A DNA stretch of 64,000 nt from the NCBI GenBank assembly GCA_019694805.1, contig JAIBBG010000002.1:62001-126000 (forward strand), read 5' to 3'. This document shows positions 26,027 through 35,074 of the stretch, in pieces. The notes beneath the pieces were generated by a model. That model was not told where the DNA came from, did no database searches, and worked only from the letters and a program-made list of their open reading frames with translations. The stretch is from Flavobacteriales bacterium (GTDB lineage: Bacteria > Bacteroidota > Bacteroidia > Flavobacteriales_D > Sanyastnellaceae). The translations under genes were made by a program, and so were the position numbers. The stretch's first letter is position 1. Each line of letters begins with the position of its first letter.

Positions 26027-27586
26027 GTGTCGGAAATTATTGATCTTGTAACGTCTCCGGAAATAGCCCATCACGAGGCTGCACTGCTTCGCTTGGTTTA
26101 TGATAAATCAGGAAAAAAGATTGGCTCAATTCGCATTTTGAAAAGGTCAATCGATGCAAGGCACCGACAAATAAAATATAACCTAAGGATTGAAGTTTTC
26201 GGTCCAGAAGAACGCCAGCCTTCACTGATTACACCGGTTGAGTACAATCAAGTGCAAAATGCCAAAACTGTCGTCATCGCAGGTGCCGGCCCTGCTGGTT
26301 TGTTCGCGGCATTAAAATGTATTGAAAGAGGATTAAAACCAATAATCATTGAACGCGGAAAGGATGTTCGTGAGCGACGTCGAGATCTGGCCGCCATCAA
26401 TAAAGAGCACATAGTTGACCCAGATTCCAACTACTGTTTTGGTGAAGGCGGAGCCGGCACTTATTCTGATGGTAAGTTATACACCAGAAGCACCAAAAGG
26501 GGTGATGTTCGAGCGGTATTAGAAACACTCGTTCAGTTTGGAGCTTCGGAGGATATTCTGGTGGATGCGCATCCACATATTGGAACCAATAAGCTCCCAG
26601 GTATTATTCAATCTATGCGCGAAACCATATTGCATTGTGGCGGTGAGGTTCATTTCAATTGCAGACTTACTGATATCATTCTTGAAAACGATCAGGTCAT
26701 CGGTTTCCAAAATCAGCATGGCGATATTTTCAAAGGAGAGTCTTATATTCTTGCCACAGGCCACAGTGCGCGTGATATTTTTCATTTATTACACAGCAAG
26801 GGTATTGTCATCGAGTTTAAACCATTCGCTCTTGGGGTTCGGGCTGAACACCCGCAACAATTGATCGATTCTGTGCAGTACCACTGTGATATTCGTCCCG
26901 ACTTATTGCCGCCCGCATCTTATAGTTTGGTACATCAGGCGAAGACTCGCGGTGTATACTCGTTCTGCATGTGTCCCGGTGGTATCATCGCTCCATGTGC
27001 TACTGATCAACATGAAATTGTCACGAATGGCTGGTCACCCAGTAAAAGAAATAACCCGTTTGCCAATAGCGGTATCGTAGTGCCAGTGCACGAAGAGGAT
27101 ATTCTTCAATACGTTCATGAAGGCCCACTGATGGGTTTGGCATTTCAACAAAAAGTAGAGCATGATGCCTGGCTTATGGCCGGTAAAACTCAAGCCGCTC
27201 CCGCTCAACGTCTTGTTGATTTTGTGGAAAATAAACTATCCACCGATCTGCCCGAATGTTCATACATACCAGGAATTGTTTCAGTGAATCTGAATGATTT
27301 GTTTCCTGATTTTATCCGGGAAACCTTGAGGGAAGGCTTCAAGGCTTTTGGTCAAAAAATGAAAGGTTATTATTCGAACGACGCTGTATTGGTCGCGCCA
27401 GAATCACGCACGTCCTCACCAGTGCGAATTCCACGGGATCAGGAAAATCTCCACCATATTCAATTGAGCAATTTTTATCCTTGTGCTGAAGGAGCGGGTT
27501 ATGCTGGTGGTATCGTCAGTGCAGCTATTGATGGTCAAAAAATCGCCGATAAAATTGCCGACAGAATGGTTCTTGTGAACCCATAA
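26027..27586 (+). CDS. FAD-dependent oxidoreductase (COG2509-type)
   Basis: A 519-residue flavoprotein of unknown substrate. An N-terminal domain of about 75 residues precedes the dinucleotide-binding GAGPAG (86-91), followed by the E-R-G-K-x-x-x-x-R-R segment. Further features are FGEGGAGTYSDGKLYTR (a hallmark of this uncharacterised FAD-dependent group), the second nucleotide-binding ATGHSARD, and a C-terminal GAGYAGGIVSAAIDG. Length and domain order match the family. The start is GTG at 26027. The gene has its own transcription unit after the palindromic terminator. Related proteins are widespread and have no settled biochemical role. Confidence 0.85.
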   Translation: MSEIIDLVTSPEIAHHEAALLRLVYDKSGKKIGSIRILKRSIDARHRQIKYNLRIEVFGPEERQPSLITPVEYNQVQNAKTVVIAGAGPAGLFAALKCIERGLKPIIIERGKDVRERRRDLAAINKEHIVDPDSNYCFGEGGAGTYSDGKLYTRSTKRGDVRAVLETLVQFGASEDILVDAHPHIGTNKLPGIIQSMRETILHCGGEVHFNCRLTDIILENDQVIGFQNQHGDIFKGESYILATGHSARDIFHLLHSKGIVIEFKPFALGVRAEHPQQLIDSVQYHCDIRPDLLPPASYSLVHQAKTRGVYSFCMCPGGIIAPCATDQHEIVTNGWSPSKRNNPFANSGIVVPVHEEDILQYVHEGPLMGLAFQQKVEHDAWLMAGKTQAAPAQRLVDFVENKLSTDLPECSYIPGIVSVNLNDLFPDFIRETLREGFKAFGQKMKGYYSNDAVLVAPESRTSSPVRIPRDQENLHHIQLSNFYPCAEGAGYAGGIVSAAIDGQKIADKIADRMVLVNP

Positions 27587-27790
27587 CTCATCAAGGTCAT
27601 GTAGGCTTTTTTGCACGTTGTTGCTTTAGTTTAATGTTCAGAAAATCAATGCGATACGGTTTTTATCAAGCGGTTTTTCGAATGGGTCACATTTCGACTG
27701 GTTCATGAAGTCATGAGTAAATTTCTCGGATAATCGTTACGGATATAACAATTTCCTGTATTTTTACGTTCCAAGGAAGATTGTGTAATC

Positions 27791-30523
27791 ATGAAATCAT
27801 TGCTGTTCAGATATCCACTGCTGCTCACCCTCTGTATGTTGGTCATCAATCTGAGTGCTCAGAATGAGTTCGCGCACGTTTATGGTCAGCTTAAAGATAC
27901 CGGCACAAAAAAGAAATTGGATGGCTGTCTTGTTCAGGTGATGAAAGACGGAATGTTGTTCGACAGCTACGATGCTGGTTCCTCCGGCAAATACGATTTT
28001 AAACTACCTCTCGGTTTTACTTACGATATCAAATTTTCAAAGGACAATTACTTGTCAAAAGTGATCAGGATTGACACCAGAAACATTCCTGAAGAAGACC
28101 GTTATGGCGGATTTGACATGAATGTTGATGGTACCTTGTTTCCTTATCGTGAAGGATTTAATACAGACCTCCTCAAAGATCCAATGGCCGTTGCCAGCTA
28201 TGATAAAAGCGGTGATGGATTCGGATTCGACGCTGATTACAGCGAAAAGAAACAAAAGATGATTGACGCTGAGTTCAAGCGTCTCGATGATATTGAGAAA
28301 AACTTTGCGAAACTGAAAGAGGATTTCGACAATTATGTGAAGGCTGGTGATCAGAAAATGTTGGAGAAAAAATATGCCGATGCCGTGTCGAATTACAAAA
28401 TGGCATTGGCCATTTTTCCCAAAGAAGAACCTGTTAAAGTGAAATTAGCGGATGCTCAAGCAAAACTAGATGCGGAGAATGCCAACAAAGATGCTGAAGC
28501 AAAATACAAGAAACTCATTGATGATGGTGATGCAGCATTCAAGGATAGAAAGTGGGATGCCGCTTTGAAAAATTTCAAGGATGCCAACAAAATGAAGCCT
28601 GCGGAAACATATCCGAAGGAAATGATTTATCAGGTTGAGCAGGCCATGGCCGGTGCATCTAAACGCGCAGATTATGATGCTGTTATTGCCGACGCTGACA
28701 AAAAGTTCAACAACAATGATTTTGCTGTCGCGATTGAACGATACAAGATCGCATCTACGATGTTCCCAACAGAGGATTATCCGAAAAGTCAGATTCTGAA
28801 GGCTGAAGCGGCGTTAAAAGATTTGCTGGCTTTGGAAGCAGAAAAGATCAGAATCCAAAAGGAATACGACGATAAAATCGCTCTGGCAGAAAGAAGTGTT
28901 GGTGAGGACAAACTTGAACAAGCTATCACACATTACAAAGCTGCCAATAACATCAAGCCTTTGGAACAGATGCCAAAGGACAAAATTGCAGAACTGGAGA
29001 AATTGATTGCGGACAGAAAGGCGCAGCGTGAATTGGATGATGCAACTGCCGCTGCCAATGCTGAGAAGGAAAGAATTGAAAAGGAATACAACGACATCAT
29101 TGCTGCAGCGGATGCGATGTTCATCGCAGAACAATTGCCTGAAGCACGAGTGAAATATGAATCCGCCCTTCTCGTGAAAGCTGATGCACTTTATCCGAAA
29201 TCTAAAATTGAAGCCATTGATCTATTGTTGGCTCAAAGGGAAGATCAAAAGAATGCTGATTTAGCCAAAGCACTTCAGGATTCATTGGATGCCGCCAATC
29301 TCGCCGCGCAACTCGCACTCGAAGAACGATTAAAACTGGAGGAGGAGCAACAAAGACTCGATGCGGAAAGACGCAGACTGGAACTCGAAGAACAGAGGCT
29401 CGCAGAAGAGGCCAAATTGAAAGCAAAACGCAAAAATTGGGATTCTAATGTCGACGTGAATGCTGAGGATGAAGTCGAAGAATTCTATCGACATGCGTCA
29501 GAAACGGAATATCATGCCTTGGTCGATTCAATTGCACAACGCAAGAGAGATTTCGAAGTTTATGCGGATCAAAAATCGACTGAGTCCGACGCTCAGATCT
29601 CAGCAAATAGATCGCGTATAAAAACAAAATTTGAAGATCAGCTCGAATTGGCAAGCATTGGATCAAGTATTCAAAGTGCTGCCATTTCCGACAACGACAG
29701 AAAGAAAAAGGATACAGGCAAAGAGCAAAAGGAATACAGGCAACGTGAGGCCATCCAGATCATGGAGAATAAGCAGGATATTGAGGAGAAGAAAGAAATG
29801 AATGCGGCGATTGAAAACAATGACCGCGTTAGAACTACCATGATCACGGAGAATGACCGGAAGAAAGAAGAGACTCAAAAGAATGAATCAAAGTATCGCA
29901 GACAAGGTGATACACAAGTAGCTGGGAATAGAATGGAGAAGGAAGGCGAAAAAGAAAGTTTCCAGACCATGGCATTCAATGGAGAACAAACGCGCAAGGA
30001 AAATGAAGTCCTTGTGGAATCAAAAATTCACGATGAAAAAGTGAGAGATCAGGATCTGCGTCAAGCTGCTGATCAGAATATTCTGAATTCAGCAATGGTT
30101 ATCGACAATAAGAAATCCGAAGCGGACGCCGTAGGTGATGGTAAAGAACTTGATGCACGCAAGAATGCCCAGGAGATCGATATGAAAAAGCGTGATATTG
30201 CTTTCTCAGAAACTCAGCAAGCTAATCGCTCTTCCAACGATCGCTATGATGCCCGTAAAAATGCATTTTCCAAAAAGGCAGGTGAACCCAAAAGCGAGGA
30301 TGAATATTTGCCCGTTCCCGGAACAGAGAGTCTGAAAGAAGGTGTCACTGAAAACAGTTATAAGTTAGGTAACAAAATGGTTACCGAACGTATCGTAAAA
30401 ATTGGCAATAAGGTCGATAAGTATAAAAAGGTCGTTTCGAAATCAGCGATCTATTATTTCAGGAATGGTCAGAGCATCACCGAAGTGACCTGGCGTCAGG
30501 CAACACTCTCAGAGCCTGAATAA
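27791..30523 (+). CDS. Exported TPR/coiled-coil repeat protein (long paralogue)
   Basis: A 910-residue exported protein of no family I can name. Signal peptide 1-24; carboxypeptidase-regulatory-like beta domain about 28-100; five TPR-like units starting near residues 191, 241, 296, 361 and 434, each with an A-x-x-x-Y-[KE]-x-A pattern. A charged coiled coil follows (about 485-550), then a very hydrophilic region (560-840) with recurring NDRKK blocks. A compact C-terminal domain (about 855-905, YKLGNKMVTERIV ... YYFRNGQSITEVTW) ends it. The first and last domains and the TPR units are shared with the protein at 31109-33094. A periplasmic or surface scaffold is inferred. aroQ follows after 6 nt, so they are co-transcribed. 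Confidence 0.8.
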   Translation: MKSLLFRYPLLLTLCMLVINLSAQNEFAHVYGQLKDTGTKKKLDGCLVQVMKDGMLFDSYDAGSSGKYDFKLPLGFTYDIKFSKDNYLSKVIRIDTRNIPEEDRYGGFDMNVDGTLFPYREGFNTDLLKDPMAVASYDKSGDGFGFDADYSEKKQKMIDAEFKRLDDIEKNFAKLKEDFDNYVKAGDQKMLEKKYADAVSNYKMALAIFPKEEPVKVKLADAQAKLDAENANKDAEAKYKKLIDDGDAAFKDRKWDAALKNFKDANKMKPAETYPKEMIYQVEQAMAGASKRADYDAVIADADKKFNNNDFAVAIERYKIASTMFPTEDYPKSQILKAEAALKDLLALEAEKIRIQKEYDDKIALAERSVGEDKLEQAITHYKAANNIKPLEQMPKDKIAELEKLIADRKAQRELDDATAAANAEKERIEKEYNDIIAAADAMFIAEQLPEARVKYESALLVKADALYPKSKIEAIDLLLAQREDQKNADLAKALQDSLDAANLAAQLALEERLKLEEEQQRLDAERRRLELEEQRLAEEAKLKAKRKNWDSNVDVNAEDEVEEFYRHASETEYHALVDSIAQRKRDFEVYADQKSTESDAQISANRSRIKTKFEDQLELASIGSSIQSAAISDNDRKKKDTGKEQKEYRQREAIQIMENKQDIEEKKEMNAAIENNDRVRTTMITENDRKKEETQKNESKYRRQGDTQVAGNRMEKEGEKESFQTMAFNGEQTRKENEVLVESKIHDEKVRDQDLRQAADQNILNSAMVIDNKKSEADAVGDGKELDARKNAQEIDMKKRDIAFSETQQANRSSNDRYDARKNAFSKKAGEPKSEDEYLPVPGTESLKEGVTENSYKLGNKMVTERIVKIGNKVDKYKKVVSKSAIYYFRNGQSITEVTWRQATLSEPE

Positions 30524-30529
30524 TTTCTT

Positions 30530-30955
30530 ATGAGTAAAAGAATCATCATCATCAATGGTCCCAACCTGAATTTATTGGGCAAACGCGAACCAGAAAAATA
30601 CGGGTATCAGGATTTTGAAAGTTACTTCATGGCGCTGCGAAAATCTTACAGCGATATTAGGCTTGATTACTTTCAAAGTAATGTCGAAGGCGAGCTCATC
30701 AATAAACTTCATGAAACTGGTTTTGCTTATGATGGCATTGTGATGAATCCCGGAGGTTACAGTCATACCAGTGTTTCATTGGCTGACGCCATTGCGGCGA
30801 TTCAGACCAAAGTCATTGAAGTGCATATCACCAATATTCACGCACGCGAAGATTATCGCCACCATACACTCACTGGTGCCAAATGCTCAGGCATCATTTC
30901 TGGTTTTGGTCTTGTAGGTTATGAAATGGCTATAGAGTATTTTCTGAGTTTATAG
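30530..30955 (+). CDS. aroQ: Type II 3-dehydroquinate dehydratase
   Basis: Dehydrates 3-dehydroquinate to 3-dehydroshikimate in the shikimate pathway (cytoplasmic dodecamer). The 141 residues carry all family landmarks: NGPNLNLLGKREPEKYG with the catalytic Tyr at its end, FQSNVEGELIN, NPGGYSHTSVSLADAI, and EVHITNIHAREDYRHHT with the catalytic His. One small variation is NPGGYSHTS where most members have NPGAYTHTS. It sits between the two paralogous TPR/coiled-coil genes, 6 nt after the first and 153 nt before the second. A functional connection is not evident. Confidence 0.95.
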   Translation: MSKRIIIINGPNLNLLGKREPEKYGYQDFESYFMALRKSYSDIRLDYFQSNVEGELINKLHETGFAYDGIVMNPGGYSHTSVSLADAIAAIQTKVIEVHITNIHAREDYRHHTLTGAKCSGIISGFGLVGYEMAIEYFLSL

Positions 30956-31044
30956 TTTCCATGTTTATCGGTCTGTAAGAAATAATTGATCAACAATGGT
31001 CGAGCAAGTGTGATTTTGATTTACCTTTCAGAAGGATAATATCT

Positions 31045-31109
31045 GGATCGTAGAGTCGAAATCTATTTCAGCGCTTCATCACGATCCCGACAACATGATC
31101 GGAGTTAAA
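31045..31109 (+). repeat. Dispersed intergenic repeat ending at a start codon
   Basis: GGATCGTAGAGTCGAAATC ... AGCGCTT ... CATGATCGGAGTTAAA shares block order with 25873-25955. The last A of the repeat is the A of the ATG at 31109, so the repeat forms the whole immediate 5' region of the next gene. Confidence 0.65.
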
Positions 31110-33094
31110 TGAGTTCATTCACTATGCGCGGATTCATTCTCATTTGGAGTTTTTTGTTGCTCAGAATCTTTGCTTCTGGTCAAGTAAAAGACATCGTCAT
31201 TTTCGGCAAACTCAATGATCAAAATAGACCGTCCTTTTCATTAGATGGTGCAATACATGTCTACAGGGATAGTCATAAAATTCAAGAAGAAATTTGCAAT
31301 TCCTCAGGCGCTTATCGTTTCCAATTGAAGCCGGGATATCTCTACGACTTGATTTTCACCAGTGAAGGTTATCATACCAAAGGTGTGCGAATAGACACCC
31401 GAAATATTCCAGAAGATGCACTTCTGGATGGCTTTGAGTTGGATGTGAATGGAAAGTTGTTTGCGTTCATGTCGGAATTCAATCTTGATGTTTTGCAAGA
31501 ACCAGTAGCTGTGTTGAAGTACGATGATGAAGAACGAAACTTCGTTGGAGATGAAGCATTGACTGAACGCCGAACTCAGGAAATCAATATCGAACTGAAT
31601 AGGGTTGAGAGATTGAGAAAAGATCCGGATGGTGAGGCATCGAAATTCAGTGAATTGATAAGAGAAGGAGACGACTACATGTCGAAAGCCATTTACGATA
31701 TGGCTGTTGGAAAATATCGTCAGGCGTTGTTGATTTTCCCGAAGGATGAAGTTGGTCTTATCAAACTTGCCCATGCTTTGGAAGCTTGGAATCGCTTTGT
31801 GAAAGAGCGCACAGCGGATTCACTTTATCATCTGGCCATGGGAGTCGGATTAGGTCATTTCCTGAATGGACAATGGGATTTGGCCATTGCGGGATACAAC
31901 GCTGCGTTGAAACATAAGCCAGGTGATCACGACGCGGGTGATATGTTATATCTGATCAGTTTAATCCAAAATGGTGCTGATACGAACGATGAATACGCGT
32001 TATGGCTAAGAAAGGCTGACGCGGAATTCGAAAATAAATCATGGGAAAGTGCATGGCAATTCTATCGCATTGCTCAACGCATTCAGCCGCATCAAACATA
32101 TCCAACGACACAAATTGAAATCATCCTCGGAATCATGCATCCTCATGATGATTCCGTTGTTATGGAAGGAGTAGGAGACATGCCTCCGTTCATTGAAATC
32201 GATAACGAGCCGGATGATGAAGATTTTTTTGTCATGGCGCATCGACTGGATTATCTATCAAATGCACGATTGATCGATAGCCTTAAAACTGCTTTCATCC
32301 ATATGCTTTTGGATTACGAGAAAAAGAGTATTCAACTGATTCAGGATAACCACGATGCTATGTCTGAAGCGAAAGCACATTATCAGGAATATGATCAGGA
32401 CCTCCAACTCAAAATCTATCGTGAAATCAAAGATCGCGAGTTGCGGTTGATACATTCTTACAAAGATTTGAGCAGTTGTGCTTTGCGCGCTGATATGGAG
32501 ATGCATGATTATTTGCTCAAATTGGAATCCCTCAAACAAGGATGGAATGATCTGTCATTATTGGATAAATACCGATTGACCAACATTGAAACAATAGAAC
32601 ACGCAAGAGCTTTGCTGATATTAACCCACGAAAAAATGTCAGCGATGTGTGAGTCATTCACCAAAGAATCACTTGATGCCATCGCTTTCAAAAGACAGGT
32701 ATTAAGTGCATTTGATGAGTTGGCGGAGCTTCATCTTCAAATGATGCAAAAACGAATTGATGAAAAAATCGATGAGGTTCATGCGTTCTACATTGAGCAT
32801 AAATCAAGTGAAGGAAACCAAATTGAAGAAGCACTTGTTGAGATTCAAGACGACAAGAATGTTTTGCTCAATATTGATGGTTCAACGTCTAAAGTGCCCA
32901 TCGAAGAGATGGATATTCAGAAGAGTGAGTACACCTTGGGTAACATGCGAATTACTGAGTATTCAGTTGTTAAAGCAGCGGAAACGATTCACTATAAAAT
33001 GGTAAAAACAGATCATTCCACTTTCTATTTTCTCAACGAGAGAAGTATTACAGAAGCAGCGTGGAAGAATGCCCAGGTTGCCTTTTCCGAATAA
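31109..33094 (+). CDS. Exported TPR repeat protein (short paralogue)
   Basis: A 661-residue paralogue of the 27791-30523 product. Signal peptide about 1-24; carboxypeptidase-like domain about 30-100 with the shared block VRIDTRNIPE; three TPR-like units near residues 181, 238 and 297. A long helical region (about 380-570) rich in charged residues replaces the NDRKK region of the longer protein. The shared C-terminal domain is about 605-655 (YTLGNMRITEYSV ... YFLNERSITEAAW). It has fewer TPR units and no classic Lys/Glu coiled coil. The start may be 31109 or ATG 31124. It ends directly against the stop of the convergent membrane-protein gene. Function unknown. Confidence 0.78.
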   Translation: MSSFTMRGFILIWSFLLLRIFASGQVKDIVIFGKLNDQNRPSFSLDGAIHVYRDSHKIQEEICNSSGAYRFQLKPGYLYDLIFTSEGYHTKGVRIDTRNIPEDALLDGFELDVNGKLFAFMSEFNLDVLQEPVAVLKYDDEERNFVGDEALTERRTQEINIELNRVERLRKDPDGEASKFSELIREGDDYMSKAIYDMAVGKYRQALLIFPKDEVGLIKLAHALEAWNRFVKERTADSLYHLAMGVGLGHFLNGQWDLAIAGYNAALKHKPGDHDAGDMLYLISLIQNGADTNDEYALWLRKADAEFENKSWESAWQFYRIAQRIQPHQTYPTTQIEIILGIMHPHDDSVVMEGVGDMPPFIEIDNEPDDEDFFVMAHRLDYLSNARLIDSLKTAFIHMLLDYEKKSIQLIQDNHDAMSEAKAHYQEYDQDLQLKIYREIKDRELRLIHSYKDLSSCALRADMEMHDYLLKLESLKQGWNDLSLLDKYRLTNIETIEHARALLILTHEKMSAMCESFTKESLDAIAFKRQVLSAFDELAELHLQMMQKRIDEKIDEVHAFYIEHKSSEGNQIEEALVEIQDDKNVLLNIDGSTSKVPIEEMDIQKSEYTLGNMRITEYSVVKAAETIHYKMVKTDHSTFYFLNERSITEAAWKNAQVAFSE

Positions 33095-33664
33095 TCAAAC
33101 GGATTTGATTTCTCTCAATCCACTTTCAATCACACGAACCAGAAGTTCTGTATCCCGAACATTGAGTTGTTTACCCAGTCTGATTTTTTTTCCGTTGTAA
33201 TTGAACCCGACCCTATCGCCTCCAATAATCCAAAAGCTATCATCCAGGAAGGCAAAAAAATTAGTCGGAGATTTTTTGATCACACCTAATTTAAAAATGT
33301 TGTGTGATGCAAATTTTTCAGTTCTGCCGAATCTACCAAAAGCATTCTTGATACTCACTTCACCCGGTACAATGGTAATGATTTCCTTACCGATTCTTCT
33401 CCAAATAAAGACCTTGGCTATTCTCACAAAGAAGAAGAGCCAAAGCGACGAACAAATGGTGAAGAAGATCTGTTCATTGGGATCTTGTGAAGTGAATGCA
33501 TACCCAATGAATACCGCTCCGCAAAAAGTCCAGGCCGAAAACCACGCAATAAGTAAAGCTTCTTGCCAGCGTTCAATTTGTTGGCCAATTTCAATTCTCA
33601 GTGATTGTTTGGATCGTTGAACGGTAATTCTTTTACCAATAAACTTCGGTTCAGACTGGTTCAT
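33095..33664 (-). CDS. Small membrane protein, unknown family
   Basis: A 189-residue protein with two transmembrane helices (about 36-56 and 66-85), preceded by a basic N-terminal segment. A mostly beta-strand C-terminal half contains IITIVPGEVSIKNAFGRFGRTEKF. The layout, two helices followed by a PH-like beta domain, resembles bacterial membrane PH-domain proteins, but I see no firm signature. Its start codon overlaps the stop of bshA (ATGA), so it is translationally coupled to it, although nothing in the sequence points to bacillithiol metabolism. The stop abuts that of the convergent TPR gene with no spacer. Confidence 0.65.
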   Translation of the reverse strand: MNQSEPKFIGKRITVQRSKQSLRIEIGQQIERWQEALLIAWFSAWTFCGAVFIGYAFTSQDPNEQIFFTICSSLWLFFFVRIAKVFIWRRIGKEIITIVPGEVSIKNAFGRFGRTEKFASHNIFKLGVIKKSPTNFFAFLDDSFWIIGGDRVGFNYNGKKIRLGKQLNVRDTELLVRVIESGLREIKSV

Positions 33665-34800
33665 ACTGTTGCCAAAACTGATTTATATACCTTTTCATAC
33701 ATGGGCAGAATTTTTTCAATCGAAAAATCTGCAGCACGCAGTCTTGCCTGTGAACTGAATTTCTCGAGACGTTTGTCATCACTCAACAGGAAGATGACAT
33801 TTTTAGCCATGTCTTCAATATCGCCTACATTGCTCATCATGCCGGATACACCATGACGATTGATTTCAGGAAGTCCACCTGTGTTGGTGGAGATAACTGG
33901 AAGTCCTACAGACATGGCTTCAAGTGCAGCGAGGCCAAAACTTTCAGATTCGGATGGCAACATAAAGATGTCACCAATGCTCAGCAGTTCCATTGGATTT
34001 TTAACATTACCCACAAAGATCACATCATCACACAATCCAAGTTCTCTGCATTTCTGTTCGGCACGAGATCTTTCCGGTCCATCACCGATAAGAATGAGTT
34101 TCGATTTAACCTGTTCTTTCACCATCGCATAAACCTCTACGATATCAAGAATTCGTTTGACCGGACGAAAGTTTGAAATGTGAATCAATAATTTTTCATC
34201 AGGAGAAGCGAATTCTGCTCTGAGTTCATCCCGGTTTCCAAATTCTGTTTTTTCGAGATTGAGAAAATTGGGGATAACCTCAATATCCTTATTGATACCG
34301 AAAAGCTTATAGGTGTCGTTTTTAAGACTATGTGAAACTGCTGTAACAGCATCACTCTTGTTGATGGCAAAAGAAATCACAGGTTCGAATGATGCATCTT
34401 TACCCAAAAGCGTAATGTCTGTACCATGTAAAGTGGTGATGACTGGCAAATGAATACCTTCTTCAGCCAATACTTGTTTGGCAGTGATGGCAGCCGATGC
34501 GTGTGGAATCGCATAGTGAACATGCAAAAGATCCAACTTCTCATATTTCACCACATCTACCATCTTACTCGCTAAAACCAGTTCATAAGGCGGATAAATG
34601 AAGAGTGGGTAATCGCTAACGTTCACCTCATGATATCTTACCCGTTTATGAGCAGAACCTAATCTTACAGGTTGACTGTATGTGATGAAGTGAATTTCAT
34701 GGCCTTTGTCTGAAAGTGCCTTACCCAATTCTGTTGCCACTACGCCGCTTCCACCATAGGTAGGATAACAGACTATTCCAATCTTTAAGTGATTTTCCAT
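33661..34800 (-). CDS. bshA: N-acetyl-alpha-D-glucosaminyl L-malate synthase
   Basis: A GT4-family glycosyltransferase transferring GlcNAc from UDP-GlcNAc to L-malate, the first step of bacillithiol synthesis. The 379 residues show the GT-B layout with the BshA-typical N-terminus KIGIVCYPTYGGSGVVATELG, HVHYAIPHA, TTLHGTDITLLG, HISNFRPVKR and the C-terminal ESFGLAALEAMSVG nucleotide-sugar site. The frame is open 29 codons further upstream, but ATG 34800 matches the family N-terminus. Low-molecular-weight thiol production by BshA is known in many Bacteroidota. bshB and bshC are not in this window. It is coupled by ATGA overlap to the small membrane protein gene. Confidence 0.9.
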   Translation of the reverse strand: MENHLKIGIVCYPTYGGSGVVATELGKALSDKGHEIHFITYSQPVRLGSAHKRVRYHEVNVSDYPLFIYPPYELVLASKMVDVVKYEKLDLLHVHYAIPHASAAITAKQVLAEEGIHLPVITTLHGTDITLLGKDASFEPVISFAINKSDAVTAVSHSLKNDTYKLFGINKDIEVIPNFLNLEKTEFGNRDELRAEFASPDEKLLIHISNFRPVKRILDIVEVYAMVKEQVKSKLILIGDGPERSRAEQKCRELGLCDDVIFVGNVKNPMELLSIGDIFMLPSESESFGLAALEAMSVGLPVISTNTGGLPEINRHGVSGMMSNVGDIEDMAKNVIFLLSDDKRLEKFSSQARLRAADFSIEKILPMYEKVYKSVLATV

Positions 34801-35074
34801 TTCCGGCACAAAATTAAGCCTAAGGTCCGACAACGACCGATGAAACTTCAGATATCGACATGGGTCAATGAATGAAGAGAATATCATCTCATTCTTAACG
34901 TATTATCATGATGTAATTCACTGATCAAAAGTTCATAACTCGGTAGGTTGTTTGACGGTTACGATCAATGTTCGGATACTTTAGACCTGTCTGAACAATG
35001 GTCGGTTCAAACGTGAACTTCGGCCGCGAAGGACAGATATGAAAAGCGGATTAACCTAAAACAAGTGTTGCCTT

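Noticed and set aside
24689-33094. The AT-hook-like gene through the second TPR gene as a horizontally acquired island
   Set aside because: It contains aroQ, a housekeeping gene. Base and codon use looks like the neighbours, and there are no tRNA ends, direct repeats at both borders or mobility genes.
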